The notes under the pieces are model-generated. The model worked only from the letters and a program-made list of their open reading frames with translations, did no database searches and had not been told where the DNA came from. Below are positions 1 through 6,509 of a DNA stretch of 6,509 nt, one piece after another (position 1 is the stretch's first letter; the number at the start of each line of letters is the position of its first letter). The translations under genes and the position numbers were made by a program. Source of the DNA: DATDRM01 sp035291705 (GTDB taxonomy: Bacteria > Chloroflexota > Anaerolineae > Anaerolineales > UBA4823); contig DATDRM010000274.1 of assembly GCA_035291705.1 (NCBI GenBank), positions 1 through 6,509 on the forward strand. The letters run 5' to 3'.

Positions 1-291
1 GGACGTGCGCAGGGCTGCGCTGACATCCACGCCTGCCGAGGCTGCCTGTGCCAACAGGCGTTCGCCGAGCTGGTCGTCGCCTATGGCAGTGATCAGCTTG
101 ACTGACCGCCCTAAGCGCGCCAGGTTCTCAGCCACGTTGCGAGCTACACCACCGAAAGACGTACGGATATTGGCCGGATTGGAGGTGCCAGCGCGCAGCT
201 CGCCTGTTAGCCTGCCCACCAGGTCCACGCCAGCCCCGCCTATGACCAGGACAGGGGATTCAGGTGAAGGGGAGATAGCTGGGGTTTCCAT
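1..291 (-). CDS. PfkB-family kinase, pseudouridine-kinase-like (3' end missing)
   Basis: Only the first 97 residues are in the window; the frame runs off the left edge. The ATG at 289-291 is preceded in frame by a TGA four codons upstream, so the start is well bounded, although no strong ribosome site is visible. Residues 14-28 (VLVIGGAGVDLVGRL) are the first strand and Asp of the PfkB/ribokinase fold. Residues 47-61 (GGVARNVAENLARLG) match the PfkB N-terminal signature that contacts the substrate, and 66-79 (LITAIGDDQLGERL) is the usual next strand and GDD/GxD element. The combination SNP at 37-39 followed by GGVARN resembles E. coli PsuK, which phosphorylates pseudouridine, but other PfkB sugar kinases remain possible. 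The ATP site and catalytic Asp (GAGD) are outside the window. The start lies 26 bases after the TPR-like gene, on the same strand. Confidence 0.85.
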   Translation of the reverse strand, partial: METPAISPSPESPVLVIGGAGVDLVGRLTGELRAGTSNPANIRTSFGGVARNVAENLARLGRSVKLITAIGDDQLGERLLAQAASAGVDVSAALRTS

Positions 292-317
292 CTTTGTATT
301 AACTCACGAAGTGTAAA

Positions 318-842
318 TCATGGAAACCCGTAAAACGCGATGGCTTGTTGCACGGATTCGTTCATCTCTATTAAACGCTGCCCATACCAGTTCGCCTGTT
401 CTTGATTGATGCGATTGATCTCACGAAGATTGGCAAAGATCTCTATCGATCGATTCCATTCTATGATCGCCCCTTCACGCTGGTCAGTCGTCTGAGGCTG
501 CCACAGCACGCAACCGAGCATCCAATGGGCGATGGCCTGGTTGTGCCGGTGCGGGTGATATTCACTGATGGCCTGGCGCAATAATGGGGCTGCTTCCCAA
601 TAGTCATCCAATAGAAAAAAAGCCCGGGCGCATTTCAGGCGCGCTTCGGCTGGTTCCAACTCACGTTTAAGCGAGTCGCAGAATGCGATCAGATCCGGGA
701 TCCGCACCCGAAGGGTCTCCAAATCCCAGGCGACCAGGGCTTCATTTATTCGCGCCAAGAGCAGGCTTGAAGAATCGCTGAGGTAGCTATTCTTCTGATC
801 GAATCTATTGAGCCAATAGAAAGCGTCTTCTAGAGTGATCAA
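318..842 (-). CDS. Small TPR-like helical protein, function unknown
   Basis: Complete, 174 residues, with no signal peptide or membrane segment, so probably cytoplasmic. The start is TTG at 840-842, overlapping the upstream TGA by 4 bases. It is the only normal start codon between an in-frame upstream TAA and the conserved-looking sequence, and the next Met is past residue 100. The ribosome site is weak (AAAGAGA-like), consistent with coupled translation. Residues about 64-140 look like two TPR-type helix pairs: EARLKCARAFFLLDDYWEAA then LLRQAI, and AIAHWMLGCVLW then GAIIEWNRSIEIF. TPRs bind other proteins, so an adaptor for the two SPFH-like proteins is a reasonable guess from position alone. 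I do not recognise a named family, and another alpha-helical repeat type is possible. Confidence 0.8.
   Translation of the reverse strand: MITLEDAFYWLNRFDQKNSYLSDSSSLLLARINEALVAWDLETLRVRIPDLIAFCDSLKRELEPAEARLKCARAFFLLDDYWEAAPLLRQAISEYHPHRHNQAIAHWMLGCVLWQPQTTDQREGAIIEWNRSIEIFANLREINRINQEQANWYGQRLIEMNESVQQAIAFYGFP
839..842 (-). other. TTGA stop/start overlap (genes 2 and 3)
   Basis: The TTG start of the TPR-like protein overlaps the TGA stop of the SPFH-like protein. With a weak ribosome site and a rare start codon, re-initiation by ribosomes finishing the upstream gene is the likely mode of translation. Confidence 0.8.
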
Positions 843-2200
843 GACGATCTCTTTCGAGGTGGTTTAAGTTGAGATTTCGATCGCTCTGCTAAGCGGGGAC
901 TTGCCGGCGGGGCCTGGAGCTTCTCGGTCAGCGCCTCCAGGATTTGGGCGGTGCGCACCATGATGACATTGCGCAGATTCTGGCTTGGATCTCCCACTAA
1001 CGGGATATCATTCAAAGCACTCAGGATGCTCATCAACATTTCAGCCTGCGCCTCGGCGCGTCCTCGTTCCTGGAGCGCCAAGCGTTGCGCGTCACCATAC
1101 GCCCGTTCTACAGCAGCGCTGCCGGCCCATTTTGCGCCCCACTTTTCGGAACGCGGATCTTTGAACTTCTCTTCCTCTTCAGGTTTCGGTTCAGGGATAT
1201 CAAAATGACCGATATCACACCAGAGCAGCTCGACGCCGAGATTTCTCAATCTCTCGCGGGTGCTCACTTGATTTAATAGTTCAGCGATGTCCAGGCGCGG
1301 ATTCCCATCCTCGACAGATGGAGCAGTCAAATAGTCGATCCTGCGCTGGTTGATATGATCCGTGATAGTGCCCTGAACCGCCGATTGGACTGCAGTGTGC
1401 CAGGGTGCCAGCCCGGTGGTGCTAACGGCGCGGTTATAGGCCATGTCACGCACAGCTTCCACAGAAAACGGATACTGTAGGGTTGGTGTGCGCCGGGCGT
1501 AAACCCCTGGCGGCTGGCCAGTCCGCAGCCGGTAGCGAAAATGGATATCGCGCACCTCGATCGAGATGCCATCTTTGGTCGTGGCCGGCACTCTTTCAAT
1601 GAATCCATGCTGGTCATCCAGGCTGGCCGTATCTTTAATCAGCTCCGACCGCGAAATGAAGTGGAGGCCGGCTGAGAGAACTCTAATCGGGCCGGTTAAA
1701 TTCTCGATTAAAGCTACGTTTCCTGGCTTGATGCGCAGGTAACCCGGTCCGCCGACCAACTCGAGCAAGTTGATCTCTCCAGCCTCGATCTTCTTCTTGC
1801 CTTCCGAGATCGTCAGAATTGGATAGCCTACCCCAATAAAAGTGGCCAATATGTACCGCAGTGCGAGGCGGAAGCGAGGCAGCTGGTAAGTGTCCTGCAC
1901 ATAACGCGCCCCTAAGAGCAGCGCACCGATGAAGGCAGCCAGGGGTAAGTAAAGGTAGCGCAAGAAACGGCCTGAAAAAAGCAGCGCAGATAAACGCAAC
2001 AAAACAGGAGGGACCACCTGGAGCAGGGGAAAGTGCGCCACCCAGCCTTCTGTGACTGCGACGACATCGATTTGCTCAAAAGCTATACGGCCCAACAGCA
2101 TGAAGAACATCGTGACCAGGAAGATCAGCAACAGGCGCAAGTAACCTGAGTTGCGGCCGCCATAAAACAAATTATAGAGCAGGCTCCGGATCCGGATCAT
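839..2200 (-). CDS. SPFH/band-7-like membrane protein, paralogue of the upstream gene's C-terminal part
   Basis: Complete, 453 residues. The ATG overlaps the upstream stop (ATGA) and has a strong AGGAGG 9 bases before it, which fixes the start. Residues 20-40 and 79-98 are clear hydrophobic helices; 59-76 and 113-131 are weaker ones. Basic residues before the first (MIRIR) and after the second (R-x-x-RFRLALR) suggest that the rest is cytoplasmic. Residues about 148-335 resemble an SPFH/band-7 domain: GGPG at 150-153, a GPIRVLSAGLHF segment at 170-181, and TKDGISIEV at 208-216. An acidic patch PEEEEKF, the motif KWGAKW (353-358) and an Ala/Glu/Gln/Arg-rich helix (about 360-395) follow. This is the layout of stomatin/flotillin/HflK-type proteins, which oligomerise on membranes. 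The tail is basic (PPRKRSS). No protease or NfeD gene is seen beside it. Family call probable; exact role unknown. Confidence 0.85.
   Translation of the reverse strand: MIRIRSLLYNLFYGGRNSGYLRLLLIFLVTMFFMLLGRIAFEQIDVVAVTEGWVAHFPLLQVVPPVLLRLSALLFSGRFLRYLYLPLAAFIGALLLGARYVQDTYQLPRFRLALRYILATFIGVGYPILTISEGKKKIEAGEINLLELVGGPGYLRIKPGNVALIENLTGPIRVLSAGLHFISRSELIKDTASLDDQHGFIERVPATTKDGISIEVRDIHFRYRLRTGQPPGVYARRTPTLQYPFSVEAVRDMAYNRAVSTTGLAPWHTAVQSAVQGTITDHINQRRIDYLTAPSVEDGNPRLDIAELLNQVSTRERLRNLGVELLWCDIGHFDIPEPKPEEEEKFKDPRSEKWGAKWAGSAAVERAYGDAQRLALQERGRAEAQAEMLMSILSALNDIPLVGDPSQNLRNVIMVRTAQILEALTEKLQAPPASPRLAERSKSQLKPPRKRSS
2197..2200 (-). other. ATGA stop/start overlap (genes 1 and 2)
   Basis: The ATG of the 453-residue protein overlaps the TGA of the large fusion protein. 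Such overlaps usually mean co-transcription and coupled translation, which would help set a fixed ratio of the two related membrane proteins. Confidence 0.9.
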
Positions 2201-5200
2201 GGGGCACCACCTCCTGGCGGTTCACCCCCTTCTGGTAATAGCCAGTTTTTTAAGTTGCTTAACATGGAGATCGTTTCCGCAGGGAGCAGGGCGCGCGTGG
2301 TCGTATCGGCTGCAGCCGCTTCCAGAGCCTGGAAGACGCGCAGCGCCATGGCCTCGGTTGTGCGCGGTTCTGCACGGAATATCTCAGAGAGCGTTGTCAG
2401 CATAGTCTGCTGGGCCTGCACACGCGCCCGGTTGCGAATGCGCATGGCTTCTAAATCATAGCTGGCTTCGGTAATCCTGGCCTCTTTGTCCCATTTGGCG
2501 CGCCAAAAATCGTATCTGCTGTCTTGGACTGTTTTGCTCTCTGGTTTCAGTTCGGTGAATCCGGCGAAAATTACTTTTATACCGCGCGAGCGCAGCACTT
2601 TGGGAGCTAGCAAATTATGTACTTCAGAAAATAATAAACCATTCCACGCATCCCCTCTCTTAAGCAACTTACCATCCTCGCGTTTCACGCACTGGTAGGA
2701 TAATACACCCAGGTTACGCACTTTGCGCAAGAAGTTCGTTCTTAAAGTTTGTAGCGGGTATTCTTCAGGGGTTGTCGGCCGGTAGAGGTTGTCATAGATT
2801 TCATGCATTAACAAATTACGGAAAACATCAGCTGCAGCGTGGGCGGTCAACTCCGTCCAATCGCCAAACTTGCCTTCGACGGCGTCTTGCGCCTGGGAAG
2901 TAACAGCAGCAAAGGCCCGCGCAGGGTCAAAGGGATAAGGGGCAGGCGATGGTGGTATGTGTATATTTGAATGGTCCTGGCCATTCACGTCCAAGGGATT
3001 GGCCTGGATGTAGTTATGGATTTCTAACTTATCCTCGGCGTCAAGTTCATCGGTCAGCTCCTTAATTTTTTTGGCACCCACAGGACCTTCGAGGTAAATC
3101 ACGCGTATGTTTTCAGCAGCGATTCCATTTTCATAAGTTACCTGCAATACGGTCGGAGCTTCGCTGATGGAAAAGAGGTTATAGACATTGGTTGTCACCT
3201 CGATCGCGTCGCGGGTATAACCTTGGACACTCGGCCGCGCCCGGATCTGCCGCCGCAGATCTGCCACATAGCGAACGCGTTCATTAAACTCGAGATAACC
3301 TGAAAAACCACGGATTTGGGTGAACACCAATCCCGGACCAACCACGCGCAAGTCCGCAGCCGGCGCAGGCGAACCAAAGAATAGTTTGATCAAGGAGGAA
3401 AGCGGACGGAGCACCATTCGCAAATAGAGCGGATATCGTCGGCGGCGCCTTTCCAGCACGACCGCGCTGCTCGAGTCGACCAAGATCACGCTCGGGCCTG
3501 AACGTCGCGCATCCTCTACTTGAGCAGAATCTTTGACCGAGGAGCCAGACTGCACCCTACCTTCTTTGATCACCGCTCCAGGTCCTAATATCCCCGACCC
3601 ATAAGCAAAGAGACGACTTATCGCTTCGCTTCGTTCGGATATTGTTTTCACCGGTAGAACAAACTGCGCCGTGAAGGCCACCCATAAGAATAAAACGAAG
3701 AAGAAAAGGATCAGATCAAAGGATATTGCCAGGTACGTGTTCCAGAGCTTTGCTGGCACACGGTCTCCCTCGCCTGTTACAATCGCCCATAGAACAGATG
3801 GCATCTCCCGCAGCGCTCGCCAGACCGAATAGAACCCCGGGGAGCTATACAGGCCCTTCTCAGCTGGTTTGGCTTCTTTCTTGGCATCCAAAACCTGCAG
3901 ACCCTGGCCTTCCCCAGCCGTATAAATGTAGAAATGCCCGGGGTTGCCATCCTTGGGAGGCTGCGGGACGACTGCGATCACCTCGCTGCCACCGATTAAT
4001 TCTTTTGTACCGACAGGCAATGGTTGGATTGGATTTAGAATGTAATACATCTGGATACCGCCGCTACCGTCGGCGATAAAAAGGTAATTTTCGGCTGCCG
4101 CCAAATCCATCGCTGTCCCCGGAGTGTCAATTAGCGGAGTGACTTCCACCGGAGCTGCTGGTTTTGCGACATTAAGTAGCCCCAGGCCATGTTCGCCGTT
4201 CGCCACATAGGCGTAATCAGGGATCACCAAAACCCCGCGCGCATCCTTAAACGCCGGAACGACGCTGGTCCCCCGGGGGGAGTTGCGGTCCGAGATGTTT
4301 ACGATTTGCAGGCCGGCGTTTCCATCGGCGATATAGGCGTAATTCCCTTCCACAGCGATGTCGAACGCGTTGCCGGGTGTATCGAACGTGCCGGCAGAGG
4401 CCGGCTTGGCAGGGTCTTTAATATCTACGATCCTTAATCCGCCCTCCCCATTCGAGGCAAACACATGATCGCCGGATAAAGCGATGGCGGTTACATTGCT
4501 TGGGGTGCCAAAGGAACCGACCTCTCTCGGCTTTCTCGGGTCGGCAATATCGACGATTTTAAGATTATTCGTAGCGCCAATGTATGCGTAGTCACCGCGC
4601 ACCGCCAGACCTTTAGACCGGCCAGCCGCGTCATAGAAGCCAATTTCGCGTGGACTTTTTGCATCGCCGATGTCCAGCACCTGCAAACCACGCTCCCGAT
4701 CGATCAGATAGGCATATTCTTCGACAACTAAATCATCGATCCTTTTAGGCACATCATAAAAACCTACCTCATCCGGCTTATCAAGCTTCGACACATCCAC
4801 CAGCCTCAATCCGCGATCATAAGCAGCCACATAGACAGTTTGACCGGCGCTATGCAACCCGTACGCTTGACCACGCGTATCATAAAAACCGATCTCGCGC
4901 GGTTTGGTCGGATCGGAAATATCTATCACCCACAAACCGTCCTGCCGGCCAGCCACATATGCATAATTCCCCGCTAAAACAACATCTCGGGTGAATTCAG
5001 GTTCAAGATTGGAGCCAATTTCCTTCGGTTTTCTTGGATCTGAGACATCGATCACGCGCAGACCGAAATCGCCATCTGCCACATAGGCCAGGGTTCGTTC
5101 CTTGTTAGCGCCAACCTTCATCACCCGCACAGCGATCGCCTCGCCCAGGGTATCGTACGTACCCACCAGGGCTGGCTTGGTACGGTCGCTGATATTCACC

Positions 5201-6509
5201 ACTCGCAGCCCATCCTTACCATCTGCCACGTAGGCATAATCTCCTAACACCGCCACGCTATAGGCATTTTTTATCTGTTCTTCCATCCCTATCTCGTGGG
5301 GAGCTGCCGGGTCCTCAAAGTTGAGCACGCGCAGCCCATTCTCACCGTCAGCAAGATAGATATATTTCCCCTCCACCGCCAGGTCATAGGCTGTGCCAGG
5401 GCTATCGAAGTGGGATTTCTCGGTTAGCTCCACAAACCCCGGACCAGAGCTGGAGATATACAAAACCTGCAACCCGGCCTTCATGTCAGCCACAAAGATA
5501 TAATCGCCCGCAGCAACGACGCTCTGCGCCTGTCCGGGTGTGTCATACAGGCCAACCTCTGTCAGTTGATCCGGTTTGGAGACATCCACAACCCGGACTC
5601 CTAAATTTTCGCTGGCCAGGTAAGCATACCCGCCGGCAACAGAAACATCTACTGTGTTACTGAGCTGCTTCTCGGGCGTCAGCAACTCTGCAGACAGCAT
5701 CAGGTTCACTTCGATGGCGCGCAGGCCATCCATTGAGTCTGCCAGGAAAACCAGGTTTTCGACCACAACCAAATCAACCGCATCCTTGACGCCTTCGAAC
5801 TTCCCAAATTCCGCGGGATGTTCAGGTCTGGTCATGTCAATCAGGCGTAATCCTGCGCTGCCATCGGCGACAAAGGCGTTAAGCCCGGCGATCGATACAG
5901 ATTGGGCATTTCCAGGGGTATCATAGGCGCTGATCTCCTTTAGTTCCGAAGGGTTCTCAATATCAAGCACGATGAGACCACGCTGGCTGCCGGCAAGATA
6001 AGCTCTTTTGCCGATGATCGCAAGGTTGTTCACCACTGCTCCCGCGTTATAGGTGCTTATTTCCGTGGGAGCATCAGGTTTAGAGATATCCACGACTCTG
6101 ACTTTCTGATTCGTATCGGCTATATAAGCCTGATCAGCCTTCAAGACGATCCGTTTCAAGTAAGCCCGCGGCCGATAATCTTTGTAACCCTCTGGTTTGA
6201 ACGGTTTCTCAGGATCGTCGATATTGATAATTTGTAGACCAGACCGGCCGCTTGCAATATAGGCGAATTTGCCAGAAACTGTGACATCCTCAGCTGTTCC
6301 TGGAAGATTCAGATAACCGATAGACTTTAATGAGATCGAATCACTGACGTCGAGAATTAATAAGCCTTCATTTCCATCCGCTATATAAGCAAAATCACCT
6401 TTTAGGAAAATACCATTGGCAGAACCGGAGGTATCGTATGATCCAACTTCGATTAGCGCAGAGGGATTAGAGATATCGACCACCCTTAAACCCGCATCTC
6501 CAACAGCCA
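2197..6509 (-). CDS. LVIVD beta-propeller / transmembrane / SPFH-like fusion protein (5' end missing)
   Basis: The reading frame is open to the window edge. A GTG at 6481-6483 could be taken as a start, but the eight codons before it read AVGDAGLR and complete a repeat (GLRVVDIS), so the true start lies outside. Counting residue 1 at that GTG, residues 1 to about 885 are roughly 21 repeats of about 42 residues with the pattern YAYVADG-x-x-GLRVVDISDP-x-x-P-x-EIG-x-YDTPG, as in the LVIVD (Pfam PF08309) propeller family. Residues 918-943 form one strong transmembrane helix. Residues about 990-1345 resemble an SPFH/band-7 domain (GPS at 996, GPG at 1049, GYTRDAIEV from 1088), followed by an Ala/Gln/Arg-rich helix and a Gly/Pro-rich tail. 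If a signal peptide lies upstream, the propellers face outside and the SPFH part is cytoplasmic. The stop overlaps the next gene by 4 bases. No catalytic motif is seen, so a scaffold or sensor role is inference. The repeat assignment is firm; the SPFH assignment is probable. Confidence 0.9.
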   Translation of the reverse strand, partial: AVGDAGLRVVDISNPSALIEVGSYDTSGSANGIFLKGDFAYIADGNEGLLILDVSDSISLKSIGYLNLPGTAEDVTVSGKFAYIASGRSGLQIINIDDPEKPFKPEGYKDYRPRAYLKRIVLKADQAYIADTNQKVRVVDISKPDAPTEISTYNAGAVVNNLAIIGKRAYLAGSQRGLIVLDIENPSELKEISAYDTPGNAQSVSIAGLNAFVADGSAGLRLIDMTRPEHPAEFGKFEGVKDAVDLVVVENLVFLADSMDGLRAIEVNLMLSAELLTPEKQLSNTVDVSVAGGYAYLASENLGVRVVDVSKPDQLTEVGLYDTPGQAQSVVAAGDYIFVADMKAGLQVLYISSSGPGFVELTEKSHFDSPGTAYDLAVEGKYIYLADGENGLRVLNFEDPAAPHEIGMEEQIKNAYSVAVLGDYAYVADGKDGLRVVNISDRTKPALVGTYDTLGEAIAVRVMKVGANKERTLAYVADGDFGLRVIDVSDPRKPKEIGSNLEPEFTRDVVLAGNYAYVAGRQDGLWVIDISDPTKPREIGFYDTRGQAYGLHSAGQTVYVAAYDRGLRLVDVSKLDKPDEVGFYDVPKRIDDLVVEEYAYLIDRERGLQVLDIGDAKSPREIGFYDAAGRSKGLAVRGDYAYIGATNNLKIVDIADPRKPREVGSFGTPSNVTAIALSGDHVFASNGEGGLRIVDIKDPAKPASAGTFDTPGNAFDIAVEGNYAYIADGNAGLQIVNISDRNSPRGTSVVPAFKDARGVLVIPDYAYVANGEHGLGLLNVAKPAAPVEVTPLIDTPGTAMDLAAAENYLFIADGSGGIQMYYILNPIQPLPVGTKELIGGSEVIAVVPQPPKDGNPGHFYIYTAGEGQGLQVLDAKKEAKPAEKGLYSSPGFYSVWRALREMPSVLWAIVTGEGDRVPAKLWNTYLAISFDLILFFFVLFLWVAFTAQFVLPVKTISERSEAISRLFAYGSGILGPGAVIKEGRVQSGSSVKDSAQVEDARRSGPSVILVDSSSAVVLERRRRRYPLYLRMVLRPLSSLIKLFFGSPAPAADLRVVGPGLVFTQIRGFSGYLEFNERVRYVADLRRQIRARPSVQGYTRDAIEVTTNVYNLFSISEAPTVLQVTYENGIAAENIRVIYLEGPVGAKKIKELTDELDAEDKLEIHNYIQANPLDVNGQDHSNIHIPPSPAPYPFDPARAFAAVTSQAQDAVEGKFGDWTELTAHAAADVFRNLLMHEIYDNLYRPTTPEEYPLQTLRTNFLRKVRNLGVLSYQCVKREDGKLLKRGDAWNGLLFSEVHNLLAPKVLRSRGIKVIFAGFTELKPESKTVQDSRYDFWRAKWDKEARITEASYDLEAMRIRNRARVQAQQTMLTTLSEIFRAEPRTTEAMALRVFQALEAAAADTTTRALLPAETISMLSNLKNWLLPEGGEPPGGGAP
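2210..2215 (-). promoter_or_regulatory. Strong Shine-Dalgarno site for the second gene
   Basis: AGGAGG on the minus strand, 9 bases before the ATG at 2198-2200. It lies inside the end of the upstream gene, where it encodes part of the Pro/Gly tail (PPGGGAP). Its position decides the start of the 453-residue protein. Confidence 0.8.
3655..3732 (-). other. Transmembrane helix between the propellers and the SPFH-like part
   Basis: About 26 consecutive hydrophobic residues (LAISFDLILFFFVLFLWVAF and onward, to FVL) sit directly after the last propeller repeat and a short linker. They are followed by KTISER and, about 70 residues later, by a run of five arginines (residues 1012-1016). The positive charge on the C-terminal side supports an orientation with the propellers outside and the C-terminus in the cytoplasm. 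The single interrupting charge is an Asp near the start of the helix. Confidence 0.85.
3829..6509 (-). repeat. About 21 tandem LVIVD-type propeller repeats (about 126 bp period, protein level)
   Basis: Each unit starts with a strand such as YAYVADG, continues with GLRVVDIS, then DP-x-x-P-x-E, G-x-YDTPG and a short hydrophobic strand ending in GN or GD. I count about 21 units, the first cut by the window edge. The copies have diverged: they are clear in protein but not near-identical in DNA, so this is an old expansion. Best-conserved units lie around 4300-5250. The unit near 5635-5755 is degenerate in its second half. Extra loops occur in the units near 5092-5121 (KVGANKERT), 5425-5470 (SSSGPGFVELTEK) and 3935-3965 (PQPPKDGNPGH). 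In this family each repeat is thought to form one propeller blade. Confidence 0.9.

Noticed and set aside
5..316. Plus-strand open frame of 103 codons at the left edge
   Set aside because: It is antisense to the PfkB-like kinase, whose minus-strand frame shows clear family motifs; the plus-strand translation has a biased, meaningless composition.
292..317. Promoter or terminator between the TPR-like gene and the kinase
   Set aside because: The gap is only 26 bases, AT-rich, with no hairpin plus T-run and no convincing -35/-10 pair.
1327..1617. Minus-strand open frame of 96 codons in a second frame
   Set aside because: It is nested out of frame within the SPFH-like gene, whose own frame is intact and carries the domain motifs.
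3726..4079. Plus-strand open frame of 117 codons
   Set aside because: It lies opposite the end of the propeller repeats and the membrane helix of the large protein; no recognisable features.
6481..6483. GTG as the start of the large protein
   Set aside because: The upstream in-frame codons continue the propeller repeat up to the window edge, so this is an internal valine.
3829..6509. CRISPR array or recent tandem DNA duplication
   Set aside because: The periodicity is at the protein level, about 42 codons, with diverged DNA and no constant repeat/spacer structure.

Overview
The window holds four genes, all on the minus strand, packed head to tail with almost no intergenic DNA. They look like one operon read from the right edge to the left edge. 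Neither the beginning nor the end is present: the first gene (right edge) lacks its 5' end and the last gene (left edge) lacks its 3' end. I see no RNA gene, CRISPR array, insertion sequence, promoter or convincing terminator.

Right to left: (1) a very large membrane protein (2197-6509, more than 1436 codons in the window) with about 21 LVIVD-type beta-propeller repeats of about 42 residues, one strong transmembrane helix, and a C-terminal part resembling an SPFH/band-7 (stomatin/flotillin-like) domain; (2) a 453-residue membrane protein (839-2200) with hydrophobic N-terminal helices followed by a related SPFH-like domain and an Ala/Glu/Gln/Arg-rich helix; (3) a 174-residue TPR-like helical protein of unknown function (318-842); (4) the N-terminal 97 residues of a PfkB-family sugar/nucleoside kinase that most resembles pseudouridine kinase (1-291). 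Genes 1/2 and 2/3 overlap by 4 bases (ATGA and TTGA), so their translation is probably coupled. The kinase follows gene 3 after 26 bases.

The first two proteins appear to be paralogues over their C-terminal halves. They share a GPG-containing opening segment, a T+D-I-EV strand, a YPF start to a helical stretch, an R-x-x-G-[IV] strand, a W-x-A-K-W motif and an Ala/Gln-rich helix ending in QAxxML or QAQQTML. Two adjacent SPFH genes recall the HflK/HflC arrangement, in which two different SPFH proteins build one membrane cage. Here one partner carries a very large propeller array, predicted to lie outside the cell. My working model is a two-component SPFH membrane scaffold with an extracytoplasmic sensing or docking head and a small TPR adaptor. 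That role is inference, because no catalytic motif is visible in genes 1 to 3.

The organism is a bacterium with moderate GC. LVIVD-repeat proteins in tight operons together with a PsuK-like kinase would fit an environmental lineage such as Chloroflexota (Anaerolineae-like), but this placement is a low-confidence impression and not derived from a marker gene.
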